From NCBI GenBank assembly GCA_016124425.1, contig WGNT01000049.1, positions 1 to 47,599 on the forward strand: 47,599 bases of DNA, in the 5' to 3' direction. This stretch comes from Cytophagales bacterium (GTDB lineage Bacteria; Bacteroidota; Bacteroidia; Cytophagales; Cyclobacteriaceae). Under the pieces are notes generated by a model, which was given only the letters and a program-made list of their open reading frames with translations, was not told the origin of the DNA and did not search any database. Positions 20,913 to 29,092 of this stretch are shown piece by piece. Positions within the stretch are counted from its first letter, which is position 1, and each line of letters opens with the position of its first letter. The position numbers and the translations under genes were made by a program.

Positions 20913-21422
20913 TTATTGGATTTTGGCTTTGGCTCTGCCATATTCCCATTTTACTTCAAGGCCATCTGCTAATACGTCATAGGTAAGTCGTTCTGTCAGT
21001 GTTGAAGTTTGTCCAGACGGCACGTTTACACGAAGTGCGTCTTTGGATTCATCGTATTTCGTTCCCCATTGTCCGGTTTCTTTGTTGAAAATAAAGGTAC
21101 TCGTGTTCTCTCCGGGTATAATAAAAAAGCTGTATTTGCCGGCAGGCAATGTTTGCCCTTCTACTTTGATATCTTTGGAGGTTTCAAATAAGGTAGCTTC
21201 ATTTGCACCGGCTCTCCATACTTTACCAAGTGGCACAAGTTCCCCAAATATCGTCCTTCCTTTCACGGCGGGACTGCTATAATTCACGGTTATTTTCGCG
21301 CCGTTAATCGTTCCTTCTGCAGTTCTTGGTGGACTTGCTTTTTCCTGGGAATAGGACATGAATACTACAGCAAGCAATAGCATGGAGGAGATTGCCGCCT
21401 TTTTCAAATAATTTGATTTCAT
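20913..21422 (-). CDS. DUF2911 secreted protein
   Basis: A 169-residue exported protein of the DUF2911 family, common in Bacteroidota. A signal peptide covers about residues 1-25 (MLLLAVVFMSYSQ). The mature domain shows the family's conserved line: ITVNYSSPAVKGRTIFGELVP, GKVWRAGANEATLFETS, LPAGKYSFFIIPGE and FIFNKETGQWGTKYDESKD. Its function is not known. It lies 65 bp downstream of the oxidoreductase on the same strand and ends at a strong terminator. Confidence 0.92.
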   Translation of the reverse strand: MKSNYLKKAAISSMLLLAVVFMSYSQEKASPPRTAEGTINGAKITVNYSSPAVKGRTIFGELVPLGKVWRAGANEATLFETSKDIKVEGQTLPAGKYSFFIIPGENTSTFIFNKETGQWGTKYDESKDALRVNVPSGQTSTLTERLTYDVLADGLEVKWEYGRAKAKIQ

Positions 21423-21487
21423 AGCTTTTTATAAGTTGGTTATTGTTGGCTAAACGTGGCCAAAAGTTATTTGTTTTGAATTTGTGA

Positions 21488-22633
21488 CTAAATAGTGACC
21501 CAAGCCTGTTTTCTGTGGCTTTCAATAATGCGTTCGCAGATTAATAACTCCCGATGCCCGTCCGCAAAAGTGGGGTAGCTGGGATTCTCAGGTTGAGCAC
21601 CCGTTGCGATTGCTTCATATACTTCTTTGAACATCTGTTTTGAAGTATCGGGAAATCCCTCGTTATGGCCGCCCGGAAAACTGATTAACTTGGCTGCTTC
21701 CACAGTGAAAAGAGAAGGGTCTTTCATAAGGTGCTGATTCGCGGTTTCTCTTCTTCCAATCCATAATTCGTTCGGTTTCTCTGAGCACCATTCGTAATTA
21801 GCCTTTGATCCAGCAATTTCTATATTAAGCCGGTTTTTCCGTCCAGCGTTGACTTGGCTTACGGTGACCGAACCTTTATTGCCGTTATCAAATTTCAATA
21901 GAACCGATGCATGATCCTCTGTATTTATTGGGACCTCCTCGTAATCCGACGGCTGTAGCATCTTTCCCGAATAGGTCTCTATTGCTTTCAGTGGCTTCAG
22001 CCTGGTTTTGTGAATGGTGGAAAAATCCGCCATTACGGCTGTTATTTTTAGACCCGTAACATATTCCGTGAGATCAAGCAAGTGGGATCCAATATCAGCG
22101 ATCGCACGTGAATCCCCAGATTTGTCGGGCTCCAAACGCCAATTATAATCGGTCTGGAGAAAAAGCCAATCCTGAAGGTAAGAACCCATGATGGAATAGA
22201 CATCTCCGAGTTCACCGGATTCTCTCATGATTTTCATTTGCCGGACCATTGGATAATACCTTAAGTTGAAATGGACCGCGTTTACCAAGCCTTTGGAATC
22301 TGCTAAGGCCACCAACTCTTCCGCCTCTTCAATTTTTGTCGCCAGCGGCTTCTCGCAGATGACATGTTTGCCTGCATCGAGAACGGCCTTGGCTTGCTTG
22401 AAATGTAAAAAATTCGGCGTACAAATGTGCACGGCGTCTATGCTACTGTCTGTCAACATGTCCTCAAAAAGCATCGCTTTTGGGATTCCGAGTTGTCCCG
22501 CCTTTTGCTCGGCTAGCTCTTGGGTCACCTCAACTAGCGCGGCTACTTCTACATTGGCAATTCTTCGAAGAGCTTCGATGTGGGCTGGTCCTATAAAACC
22601 GGTTCCGACTACGGCAACGTTAATTTTTTTCAT
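21488..22633 (-). CDS. Gfo/Idh/MocA-family NAD(P)-dependent oxidoreductase
   Basis: A 381-residue oxidoreductase. The N-terminal Rossmann fold has GTGFIGPAH (the glycine-rich nucleotide loop) and the family's catalytic lysine motif CEKPLA near residue 94. The C-terminal GFO_IDH_MocA alpha/beta domain includes GSHLLDLTEYVTG, with the histidine often catalytic in sugar and inositol dehydrogenases, and FPGGHNEGFPDTSKQMF. It most likely oxidises or epimerises a sugar or polyol; substrate unknown. The frame runs on to 22699, but MKKINVAVVG at 22633 fits the family start. No sugar transporter or kinase is adjacent. Confidence 0.92.
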   Translation of the reverse strand: MKKINVAVVGTGFIGPAHIEALRRIANVEVAALVEVTQELAEQKAGQLGIPKAMLFEDMLTDSSIDAVHICTPNFLHFKQAKAVLDAGKHVICEKPLATKIEEAEELVALADSKGLVNAVHFNLRYYPMVRQMKIMRESGELGDVYSIMGSYLQDWLFLQTDYNWRLEPDKSGDSRAIADIGSHLLDLTEYVTGLKITAVMADFSTIHKTRLKPLKAIETYSGKMLQPSDYEEVPINTEDHASVLLKFDNGNKGSVTVSQVNAGRKNRLNIEIAGSKANYEWCSEKPNELWIGRRETANQHLMKDPSLFTVEAAKLISFPGGHNEGFPDTSKQMFKEVYEAIATGAQPENPSYPTFADGHRELLICERIIESHRKQAWVTI

Positions 22634-23186
22634 AAGGGTCGATTGTTCTAGTCTTGTACAACATGCGGCTAAGATAGAGGCTACATCTGTATTTTTCAAT
22701 CCTTCTTCATATAAGTTTTAGCTGTTGGGGGCTTCAAACCGATTTCCCGATCTACATTTCCAGTCAGCGCCTTCCATGTTAGAAGGGCCGGCAGTAAAAA
22801 ATTCGATAGCTAAAACCTTTACAATACAATTAAGTATATACAAGATACGAGTTAAATGTGGCGTTTATCTTAAAAAAGGCGGTTTTATCGGTCAAAATCG
22901 AAGCTATTACACAAATCTCTCCATGCTTAACTTGGATTTCATGTAAAACAAACTGTAATTTGAAACAAACTTTAGTCATCGACTGGATATACATGGGGAA
23001 GTGCAGGGTTGTGGCTTTTTAAACCTCCAGTTTTTGTCGTTATGAAGACGGGGCCGGGTAAAAAGGGCCAGGTGTTTAAAACAAATTTACAATAACATAA
23101 GGGGTGTTGGATGTATTCATACCGATGCGTCTACGTTAATATGTCAGTTAGGAAGAAGGACGAATTGTGAACGATAAGAACTGCAG
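22634..23186. other. Intergenic stretch without a gene
   Basis: This 553-bp region separates the oxidoreductase from the divergently transcribed response regulator. The reading frames here are short, lack convincing starts and show no protein-like pattern. I found no exact promoter consensus and no strong hairpin. Confidence 0.5.
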
Positions 23187-23591
23187 ATGAGAGATATAAA
23201 ACAAGTATGCCTGATTGAGGATGATCCTATCGCCATATTGCTTTCGAAGAAGTTCCTGCAGTTGACAGGATCTATCGGAGAGATAATCGTATATGAAAAT
23301 GGAAAGGCGGCCTACGAAGGATTAAAGACGTGCTGGAAGGAGGGGAAACAGCTACCAAGCCTGATTTTTTTAGACCTAAACATGCCCATTTGGGATGGAT
23401 GGAATTTTTTGAAGGAATTCAAAAAACTAAAAATCTCCTCCGAACCTATTATCTACATACTTACCAGTTCGACAAGCCAATATGATGTAGACAAAGCAAA
23501 ACTTTTCGGACTAGACAGACATTATCTGATCAAACCAATTGATCTCAAGCAAATGAAGGAAATCTTCCAACAAGTACAATCCGAAAGCTAA
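23187..23591 (+). CDS. Single-domain (CheY-like) response regulator
   Basis: A 134-residue receiver with no output domain. Acidic residues sit in CLIEDDP, the phospho-acceptor D63 in IFLDLNMP, T93 in YILTSSTSQ and K116 in HYLIKPID. Stand-alone receivers of this type in Bacteroidota, often with an IYxLTSS pattern, usually serve as phosphorelay intermediates or act on protein partners. No kinase is adjacent; a terminator follows it, so it appears to be a single-gene unit. Confidence 0.93.
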   Translation: MRDIKQVCLIEDDPIAILLSKKFLQLTGSIGEIIVYENGKAAYEGLKTCWKEGKQLPSLIFLDLNMPIWDGWNFLKEFKKLKISSEPIIYILTSSTSQYDVDKAKLFGLDRHYLIKPIDLKQMKEIFQQVQSES

Positions 23592-23615
23592 TTTTACCCA
23601 ATTTTTTGTTGGCAT

Positions 23616-23640
23616 AGGCTGCTCATGCAGCTTTCTTTTT
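23616..23640 (+). terminator. Terminator after the response regulator
   Basis: GCTGC-TCAT-GCAGC, extended by a G-T and an A-T pair, is followed by TTTCTTTTT. It lies 25 bp after the stop codon of the single-domain regulator. Confidence 0.65.
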
Positions 23641-23721
23641 GTTTGCTTAGAATTGCCAACTACTGATTGTATCATTGGAAAAAAATGATTAACTTGACAC
23701 GTCAACATAATTCATGATATT

Positions 23722-24252
23722 ATGCACCTACTTGTAAATACCTCCTATCGCTCCATGTTGAAAGCAGTTGCATGGGTACTGCCTTTGGCTATCATTTTTC
23801 CAATAGTTGTTCATCTGATCCCGCCGCATAATGGCATTCCTATCGGGGCCTACTTGATTCCGATGTTTTATATTCCGCTTGTGGCACTAATATGGTATAG
23901 ACTTCCGCTTGCCCTCGCAGTAGCCCTCCTAGCGCCCATCGCGAACTTTTTTATCACCGGAAACCCCAATTGGGGCTTCATTAGCGTTTTAATGATAGAA
24001 CTGGTTGTATTTACATTACTTGCGAATACCATGTTACGGGGATATTTGAAATGGGTTGCGGCACCGCTTGCATACATTGGGGCAAAGGTCCTTTCCTCAT
24101 TGTTGCTGTTTATTATTCCGTTACTTGATGTTGATCCTTTCGATTTCTTTTTTGCTTCCCTTACCAATGCATCGTTGGGAATCTTTATTCTTTTGATGAT
24201 TAATATACTGGCGGTGCGTTTTGGACCCAGCCGTGGCGTTTACCCAGTATAA
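23722..24252 (+). CDS. Six-helix membrane protein, ECF S-component-like
   Basis: A 176-residue, very hydrophobic protein. I count six helices, at about residues 14-33, 41-60, 62-80, 83-106, 108-135 and 142-167. That size and helix count match the substrate-binding (S) subunits of energy-coupling-factor vitamin transporters, but I see no diagnostic motif and name it only by resemblance. Hydrophilic loops are short; PPHNGIPIG and NFFITGNPNWG lie at helix ends where a substrate could bind. It is followed after 49 bp by a phosphoribosyltransferase and then by a TonB-dependent receptor and a reductase, suggesting a role in uptake of a small molecule. No ECF A or T subunit is in the window. Confidence 0.6.
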   Translation: MHLLVNTSYRSMLKAVAWVLPLAIIFPIVVHLIPPHNGIPIGAYLIPMFYIPLVALIWYRLPLALAVALLAPIANFFITGNPNWGFISVLMIELVVFTLLANTMLRGYLKWVAAPLAYIGAKVLSSLLLFIIPLLDVDPFDFFFASLTNASLGIFILLMINILAVRFGPSRGVYPV

Positions 24253-24301
24253 CTGACTTTACGTACAGTTTTCCAGCCGAGTTGCAGTTAAAATTTCCGA
24301 C

Positions 24302-24736
24302 ATGGATAAAGAAGCCGTTTCCTTCGTACGAATAAGTAGTGCTATAAAAGGGTTTGATTTTCCAAAGGTTGACCTTGTTGTAGGCATTGGTAGTGGCGGA
24401 ACGGTACCTGCCGGTTTAGTGGCTTTTCAACTTGGTATTCCTTTACATGTTGTTTCGGTCAATTACCGGGATAATAATAATAAGCCAGTCAGGGACAATC
24501 CGGTTTTTTTAGACCCATTCGCGCTTAATGTACCGTATGGAAGTAATATTCTCCTTGTAGATGATGTTGCCGTTACGGGCAAAACGATGGATTTAGTGCG
24601 GGAAGCGCTTCAAAACTATACCATACATACGTTCGTGCTGAAGGGCAAAGCGGATTTTGTGCTTTTCCCGGACATCCGCACCTGCGTCCTATGGCCCTGG
24701 CATACACATTCTAATTCCATGTTATATGCGGATTAG
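24302..24736 (+). CDS. Phosphoribosyltransferase-domain protein
   Basis: A 144-residue type I PRTase fold. VDLVVGIGSGGTVPAGLVA gives the first glycine-rich strand-loop and ILLVDDVAVTGKT (residues 83-95) is the PRPP-binding loop. The hood and base-recognition part is short. These enzymes transfer ribose-5-phosphate from PRPP to a nucleobase or similar ring, but some members serve as regulators. The last 11 bp overlap the start of the TonB receptor, so translation is probably coupled. This pairing with transport genes hints at trapping an imported base; the base is not identified. Confidence 0.85.
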   Translation: MDKEAVSFVRISSAIKGFDFPKVDLVVGIGSGGTVPAGLVAFQLGIPLHVVSVNYRDNNNKPVRDNPVFLDPFALNVPYGSNILLVDDVAVTGKTMDLVREALQNYTIHTFVLKGKADFVLFPDIRTCVLWPWHTHSNSMLYAD

Positions 24737-26573
24737 TTGGTTATGCCTGATGCTGTTAGTAGGGTCTTTTAGCCATTCATGGGCTCAAGAGAAAGATACC
24801 GTTGATTTGGAGTTAGATCCTGTAGTGGTGACAGGAACAAGATTTGAACAAAAAAAGCGCAAAGTATCAGCAGCGGTCTCCGTGATCACAAGAGAAACCA
24901 TAGAACGCTCAGGGGAAGTGAACGTGTTGCCTGTAATTGCGCGGGAAGTGCCTGGTTTTTTTCTGAATGACAGAAGCATGACAGGTTTTGGCGTAGGGCC
25001 GGGTTCGGGAGGAAATATAAGCATACGGGGTATTAGCGGTTCCCCGAATAACCGGGTTCTGGTACTTATAGACGGTCAGCCACAATACATGGGGATTTTC
25101 GCCCATCCCATTGCGGATGCCTATAGCGCTTCAGATGTTGAGCGGGTAGAGGTTCAACGGGGGGCTGCTTCTTTATTATATGGTTCCAACGCCATGGGAG
25201 GGGCGGTAAACCTCATCACCCGCCGCGCTACCAAGGAGGGCTGGCAAGGCGGTGGCAGTGTTGGGTTTGGTTCTTTTGGAACCCTTGTTGCCTCTGCTAA
25301 CGCCCGATACAAACGACAGAAATTCCACGCGATGGTCTCCGTCAATAGAAATCAGACAAATGGGTTCAGGGAAGATGCTAACGACAGTTTCGAAAATACG
25401 ACAGCATATGTAAAAGTTGGTTATGACCTGTCGTCATCCTTGTCCCTGTCCGGCGATCTGCAACTGGCGGATGCAACCTACTATCAGCCGGGTACAATGG
25501 CGATGCCTTCGGAAAATGACAGGCGGGAATTTGAACGAGGCCGGGCTGCAATCTCACTAGACAATGACTGGGGAAAGGTTTCTGGTGCGCTGTTGTTTTT
25601 TAACAATTTCGGGGACCATGTGTTTCAAACCGGATTTTCATCACGGGATCAAAACCAGGGGGTTACGTTTTACCAGAATATAACGCTCATTCCCGGTCAA
25701 ATACTAACCCTAGGAGTGGATCATAAACGATTTGGCGGAAAGGCCACGAATGATAATTTGCCTCCTCCGGCCAGAATCGGTCTGGGCGTACAGCATTGGG
25801 TTACAGAAACAGACGTCTATGCCCACCTTCAGCAGGATATAGGTGAAAAACTAACGGCAAACGTAGGTGTTAGGCAGGTCTCTAATTCGCAATTTGGAGG
25901 AAAAACACTTCCAGGTCTGGGTGTGGCCTTCCAGGTAACGGGTACTACTACCCTAAAAGCTTCTACGTCGAAGGCCTTTCGCAGTCCATCGGTCGTAGAT
26001 CTGTTTTTGTTTCCACCATCAAATGAACTACTTCGACCCGAGGAAATGTGGAACCATGATTTGGGCTTCCAAACGGAACTTATGAATGGGCAGATAGGGC
26101 TGGAAGCTACTGCTTTCATCGCTGAGGGCAAAAACCTGATACAGGTAAACCCAATGGACATACCTCCCGTCGGGAGGAATACGGGTAGTTTTTCAAACAG
26201 CGGAATAGAGACTCAACTGCGTTATAAAGCCCCTGACAACTTTGGGGTTGTAGTCAATTACGCCTATATAAACGCAAGCGGGAATGTGCTTTTTGCACCT
26301 ACCCACAACCTGAATGTTCATGCGGATCTCACCGCAGGAAAGTTCTCGCTTGTCCCTTCCGTGCAGGTCGTTAGCGGCCTACGAACCAGCGTCGATGACG
26401 CTATGCCCAAGCAAAGCTATGCCCTATTGGGCATGGTGGTAATGTACCAACTCACACCAGCTGTTAGCTTGTTTGTTAACGGTAGAAATTTACTAGACGT
26501 TGACTACCAGCTTGAAAACGGCTTTCCTATGCCAGGAGTAAATGTATTAACCGGAATTCACATCAAACGTTAA
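24726..26573 (+). CDS. TonB-dependent outer-membrane receptor (BtuB/FepA-like)
   Basis: A 615-residue receptor: signal peptide about 1-20 (LCLMLLVGSFSHSWAQ), plug domain with VVVTGTRFEQKKRKV, ISIRGISGSPNNRVLVLIDG and VEVQRGAASLLYGSNAMGGAVNLIT, then a beta-barrel ending in LTGIHIKR. It lacks the CarboxypepD_reg domain and has no SusD partner, so it is of the small-ligand type rather than the polysaccharide type. I chose the ATG at 24726, which gives a proper signal peptide and overlaps the PRTase by 11 bp; the frame opens earlier but inside the PRTase gene. The aldo/keto reductase begins 11 bp after its stop. Confidence 0.92.
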   Translation: MRISWLCLMLLVGSFSHSWAQEKDTVDLELDPVVVTGTRFEQKKRKVSAAVSVITRETIERSGEVNVLPVIAREVPGFFLNDRSMTGFGVGPGSGGNISIRGISGSPNNRVLVLIDGQPQYMGIFAHPIADAYSASDVERVEVQRGAASLLYGSNAMGGAVNLITRRATKEGWQGGGSVGFGSFGTLVASANARYKRQKFHAMVSVNRNQTNGFREDANDSFENTTAYVKVGYDLSSSLSLSGDLQLADATYYQPGTMAMPSENDRREFERGRAAISLDNDWGKVSGALLFFNNFGDHVFQTGFSSRDQNQGVTFYQNITLIPGQILTLGVDHKRFGGKATNDNLPPPARIGLGVQHWVTETDVYAHLQQDIGEKLTANVGVRQVSNSQFGGKTLPGLGVAFQVTGTTTLKASTSKAFRSPSVVDLFLFPPSNELLRPEEMWNHDLGFQTELMNGQIGLEATAFIAEGKNLIQVNPMDIPPVGRNTGSFSNSGIETQLRYKAPDNFGVVVNYAYINASGNVLFAPTHNLNVHADLTAGKFSLVPSVQVVSGLRTSVDDAMPKQSYALLGMVVMYQLTPAVSLFVNGRNLLDVDYQLENGFPMPGVNVLTGIHIKR

Positions 26574-26584
26574 ACGGAGCAATC

Positions 26585-27607
26585 ATGGAAAATAACGATC
26601 AGAATAATCAGAGACGCACATTTCTTAAATCACTTGCAGGTCTTACCGCCGGGATGATGTTGCCATTGACAAGCATCAATGTAGAAGGAAAGTCAGTCGC
26701 TAATCCATACATGCGGGACCGAATGGGAGAACTTTTACCTAAGCGGAAATTTGGTAAATCAGGTCTGTCGGTTACGATGCTTGGACTAGGTGGGGCCCAC
26801 ATTGCGAGGATGAATGAAAGCGAAGCAGAAAGAACCATCGAAAGGGCAATCGAAGGCGGCATCCGTTTTTTTGACAACGCGGAATCCTACGGTTCAGGGA
26901 CTGGCGAACGAAGGTACGGAATGTTCCTTACTCCGAAATATAGGGATATAGCTTTTATACAAAGTAAGTCGACCGCAAGGGACGGAAAAACAGCACAGGA
27001 GCACCTTGAAGGTACGCTTAAGCGTATGAAAACAGATTATATTGACCTTTGGCTAATCCATGCCGTCACAAGTCCGGCGGACGTAGACAGCAGGTTGAAA
27101 AATGGCGTGCTCGATTATGTGCTTAAAGCAAAAGCAAGCGGCAAAGTAAAGCATATTGGCTTTTCAGGCCACTCGGACTACAACGCACACCTACGAATGT
27201 TGGAAAGTACGGACGAACTGGAAGCGTGTCAAATGCCCATAAATGCCTTTGATCCAAATTACAAAAGCTTTATCACGAATGTGATGCCGAAATTAATCGA
27301 AAAGGATATGGCTCCTTGTGCCATGAAAACCTTGGCTAATGGTGGGTTTTTTGGAGGCACTACCCATTTCAACAGCGGTGACAAGCCACGGATAGTACCT
27401 AATGCGCTAAGTGTTGAGGAAGCAATCTACTTTTCCTGGTCCCTGCCCATCAGCGTCTTGGTGACCGGCGCAGATAATGCGGATATGCTAACCGAAAAGA
27501 TTGAGCTCGCCAAAAACTTTAAGGCGTTCGACGAAACTAAACGGCAGCAGCTGATTAGCAGGGTGTCTGGATTTGACGGTAAACTTGTAGAGTATTATAA
27601 AGTCTAA
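26585..27607 (+). CDS. Tat-exported aldo/keto reductase
   Basis: A 340-residue AKR with an N-terminal twin-arginine signal (QRRTFLKSLAGLTAG), so it is exported folded. The catalytic barrel begins at FGKSGLSVTMLGLGGAH. FFDNAESYGSGTGERRYG contains the Asp and Tyr of the catalytic tetrad, QSKSTARDG supplies the Lys and LWLIHAV the His. It probably reduces or oxidises a carbonyl substrate in the periplasm with a nicotinamide cofactor. Because it is only 11 bp downstream of a TonB receptor, its substrate may be what the receptor imports, which is inference. A terminator ends the run just after it. Confidence 0.9.
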   Translation: MENNDQNNQRRTFLKSLAGLTAGMMLPLTSINVEGKSVANPYMRDRMGELLPKRKFGKSGLSVTMLGLGGAHIARMNESEAERTIERAIEGGIRFFDNAESYGSGTGERRYGMFLTPKYRDIAFIQSKSTARDGKTAQEHLEGTLKRMKTDYIDLWLIHAVTSPADVDSRLKNGVLDYVLKAKASGKVKHIGFSGHSDYNAHLRMLESTDELEACQMPINAFDPNYKSFITNVMPKLIEKDMAPCAMKTLANGGFFGGTTHFNSGDKPRIVPNALSVEEAIYFSWSLPISVLVTGADNADMLTEKIELAKNFKAFDETKRQQLISRVSGFDGKLVEYYKV

Positions 27608-27609
27608 CC

Positions 27610-27640
27610 TATCCGGCAGGGCATTATCACCTGCCGGATA
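27610..27640 (+). terminator. Perfect 11-bp stem terminator-like hairpin after the reductase
   Basis: TATCCGGCAGG (27610-27620) pairs exactly with CCTGCCGGATA (27630-27640) around a 9-base loop; CCTTTT follows. It starts 3 bp after the reductase stop codon. The short T-run makes intrinsic termination likely but less certain. Confidence 0.75.
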
Positions 27641-27943
27641 CCTTTTGCCCCGTTCCGAAGGAATCAAGTAAGCGGATGGCTTGAAAACGTATACCCAAGA
27701 ATTCATCTATTGGCATGTCTGCTTCGTTCCATGCGTAGCCGGTTTTTTTGACGAAGCCAATTAATTTATTTTTGAGATCACTAATTAGCTGCTTAAGTGG
27801 CAAACTATTAATAATTGTGGGTATTTCTGACCAAAATGGGTGTAAAAAATTTCCTTTAGCCCCCCACGGATTTCCAAATTAATTCTTTACTATTGCTATC
27901 TTTTTACCGGAACATCTTCTCCAACAAAACGCGTCCTTTATTC
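27641..27943. other. Intergenic stretch upstream of the alcohol dehydrogenase
   Basis: No gene is seen. It contains a 7-bp inverted repeat, GCTTCGT at 27721-27727 and ACGAAGC at 27751-27757, and a TATTTTTG at 27767-27774 that fits the -7 consensus, but its nearest TTG is 16 bases upstream rather than 19, so I do not call a promoter. Confidence 0.4.
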
Positions 27944-29092
27944 ATGAACATCCAACAAACATATAGCTTTAGTTTTCCTACTACCATCCGTTTTGGTGTA
28001 GGAGTCATTTCTGAACTTCCAGGTTACCTTAAGGCCCATGGCCTTCTACGCCCACTTTTGGTTACGGATCCATTGGTTAGCCAATTGGATTTCTTTAAAG
28101 AAATCGTCAACAACCTTAAAGCCGAAGGATTAGCAGTAGAAGTATATTCCGAGATGCATAAAAACCCGGTAAAGTCGGATGTGTTGAAAGGGAAGGTGCT
28201 TTATGCTGCTACCGGCAGAAACGCCATAGTAGGTGTGGGCGGAGGCGTGCCGTTGGATGTGGCACGGGCCATTGCACTCAGCATCAATCACCATAGGGAT
28301 CTATTTGACTATGATGACCTGATCGGAGGGGATCAATATGTGACAGAACCCATACCGCATCTAGTGACAGTGCCCACAACATCAGGCACAGGCTCGGAGG
28401 TGGGACGGAGTGCTATCATAGCGGAAGACGAGTCAAAGAAGAAACGGATTCTTTTTTCTCCTAGCTTACTGGCCAAGATGGTTTTTGCGGATCCGATGCT
28501 CACGATGGATTTACCTCCCTTTGTAACTGCAGCAACCGGTATGGATGCACTTACGCATAATTTGGAGGCCTTTTTGGCAAAAAATTTCCATCCCATCTGC
28601 AATGGGATCGCACTTGAAGGAATGAAATTAATCAGCGAATCCATTGTTATTGCTACCCATCAGCCGGATTTGGAGTCGAGAGCCAAGATGCTTATGGGCT
28701 CCATGATGGGTGCCATTGCTTTTCAAAAGGGACTTGGAGTAGTCCATAGTTTAGCCCACCCGCTTTCCAGCTTACTTGATACCCACCACGGTCTTGCCAA
28801 TGCGGTAAACCTGCCTTATGGAATGGGCTTCAATTACGATAATTTTGAATCGCAATTTGATCAGATGGCCTACATGATGGGACAAGGGGCGGGAGCTGGC
28901 GAAAAGTTTGTAGATTACCTGTTTGATCTTAACAAACAACTTCAACTTCCTTCCAAACTAAGCGGAATCGGCGTGACAAAAGACCATATTGAAACCTTAT
29001 CTGATCTGGCAGCTGCGGATTTTTGTCATCCAAACAATCCAAAACCTGTCAGCAGAGAGGACTTTAAAGGCCTCTATCTAAAAGCACTATGA
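27944..29092 (+). CDS. Iron-containing alcohol dehydrogenase
   Basis: A 382-residue group III (Fe-ADH) enzyme. NAD-binding residues lie in GVGGGVPLDVARA and TVPTTSGTGSEVGRSAII. The metal site is formed by an Asp (in the FADPMLTMDLP / GMDALTHNLEAF region) and the histidines in DALTHNLE, GVVHSLAHPL and DTHHG, as in the family. It should interconvert an alcohol and an aldehyde or ketone in the cytoplasm. The frame opens earlier at a TTG; MNIQQTYSF at 27944 starts just before the fold. Its stop overlaps the start of the amidotransferase gene by 4 bp, so the three genes are an operon. Confidence 0.93.
   Translation: MNIQQTYSFSFPTTIRFGVGVISELPGYLKAHGLLRPLLVTDPLVSQLDFFKEIVNNLKAEGLAVEVYSEMHKNPVKSDVLKGKVLYAATGRNAIVGVGGGVPLDVARAIALSINHHRDLFDYDDLIGGDQYVTEPIPHLVTVPTTSGTGSEVGRSAIIAEDESKKKRILFSPSLLAKMVFADPMLTMDLPPFVTAATGMDALTHNLEAFLAKNFHPICNGIALEGMKLISESIVIATHQPDLESRAKMLMGSMMGAIAFQKGLGVVHSLAHPLSSLLDTHHGLANAVNLPYGMGFNYDNFESQFDQMAYMMGQGAGAGEKFVDYLFDLNKQLQLPSKLSGIGVTKDHIETLSDLAAADFCHPNNPKPVSREDFKGLYLKAL

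Noticed and set aside
22725..22946. A 73-codon plus-strand frame in the gap after the oxidoreductase
   Set aside because: It begins at a TTG, lacks a ribosome site and has no recognisable sequence.
27767..27774. TATTTTTG as promoter for the alcohol dehydrogenase operon
   Set aside because: The -7 pattern fits but the nearest TTG is 16 rather than 19 bases upstream, so support is too weak.
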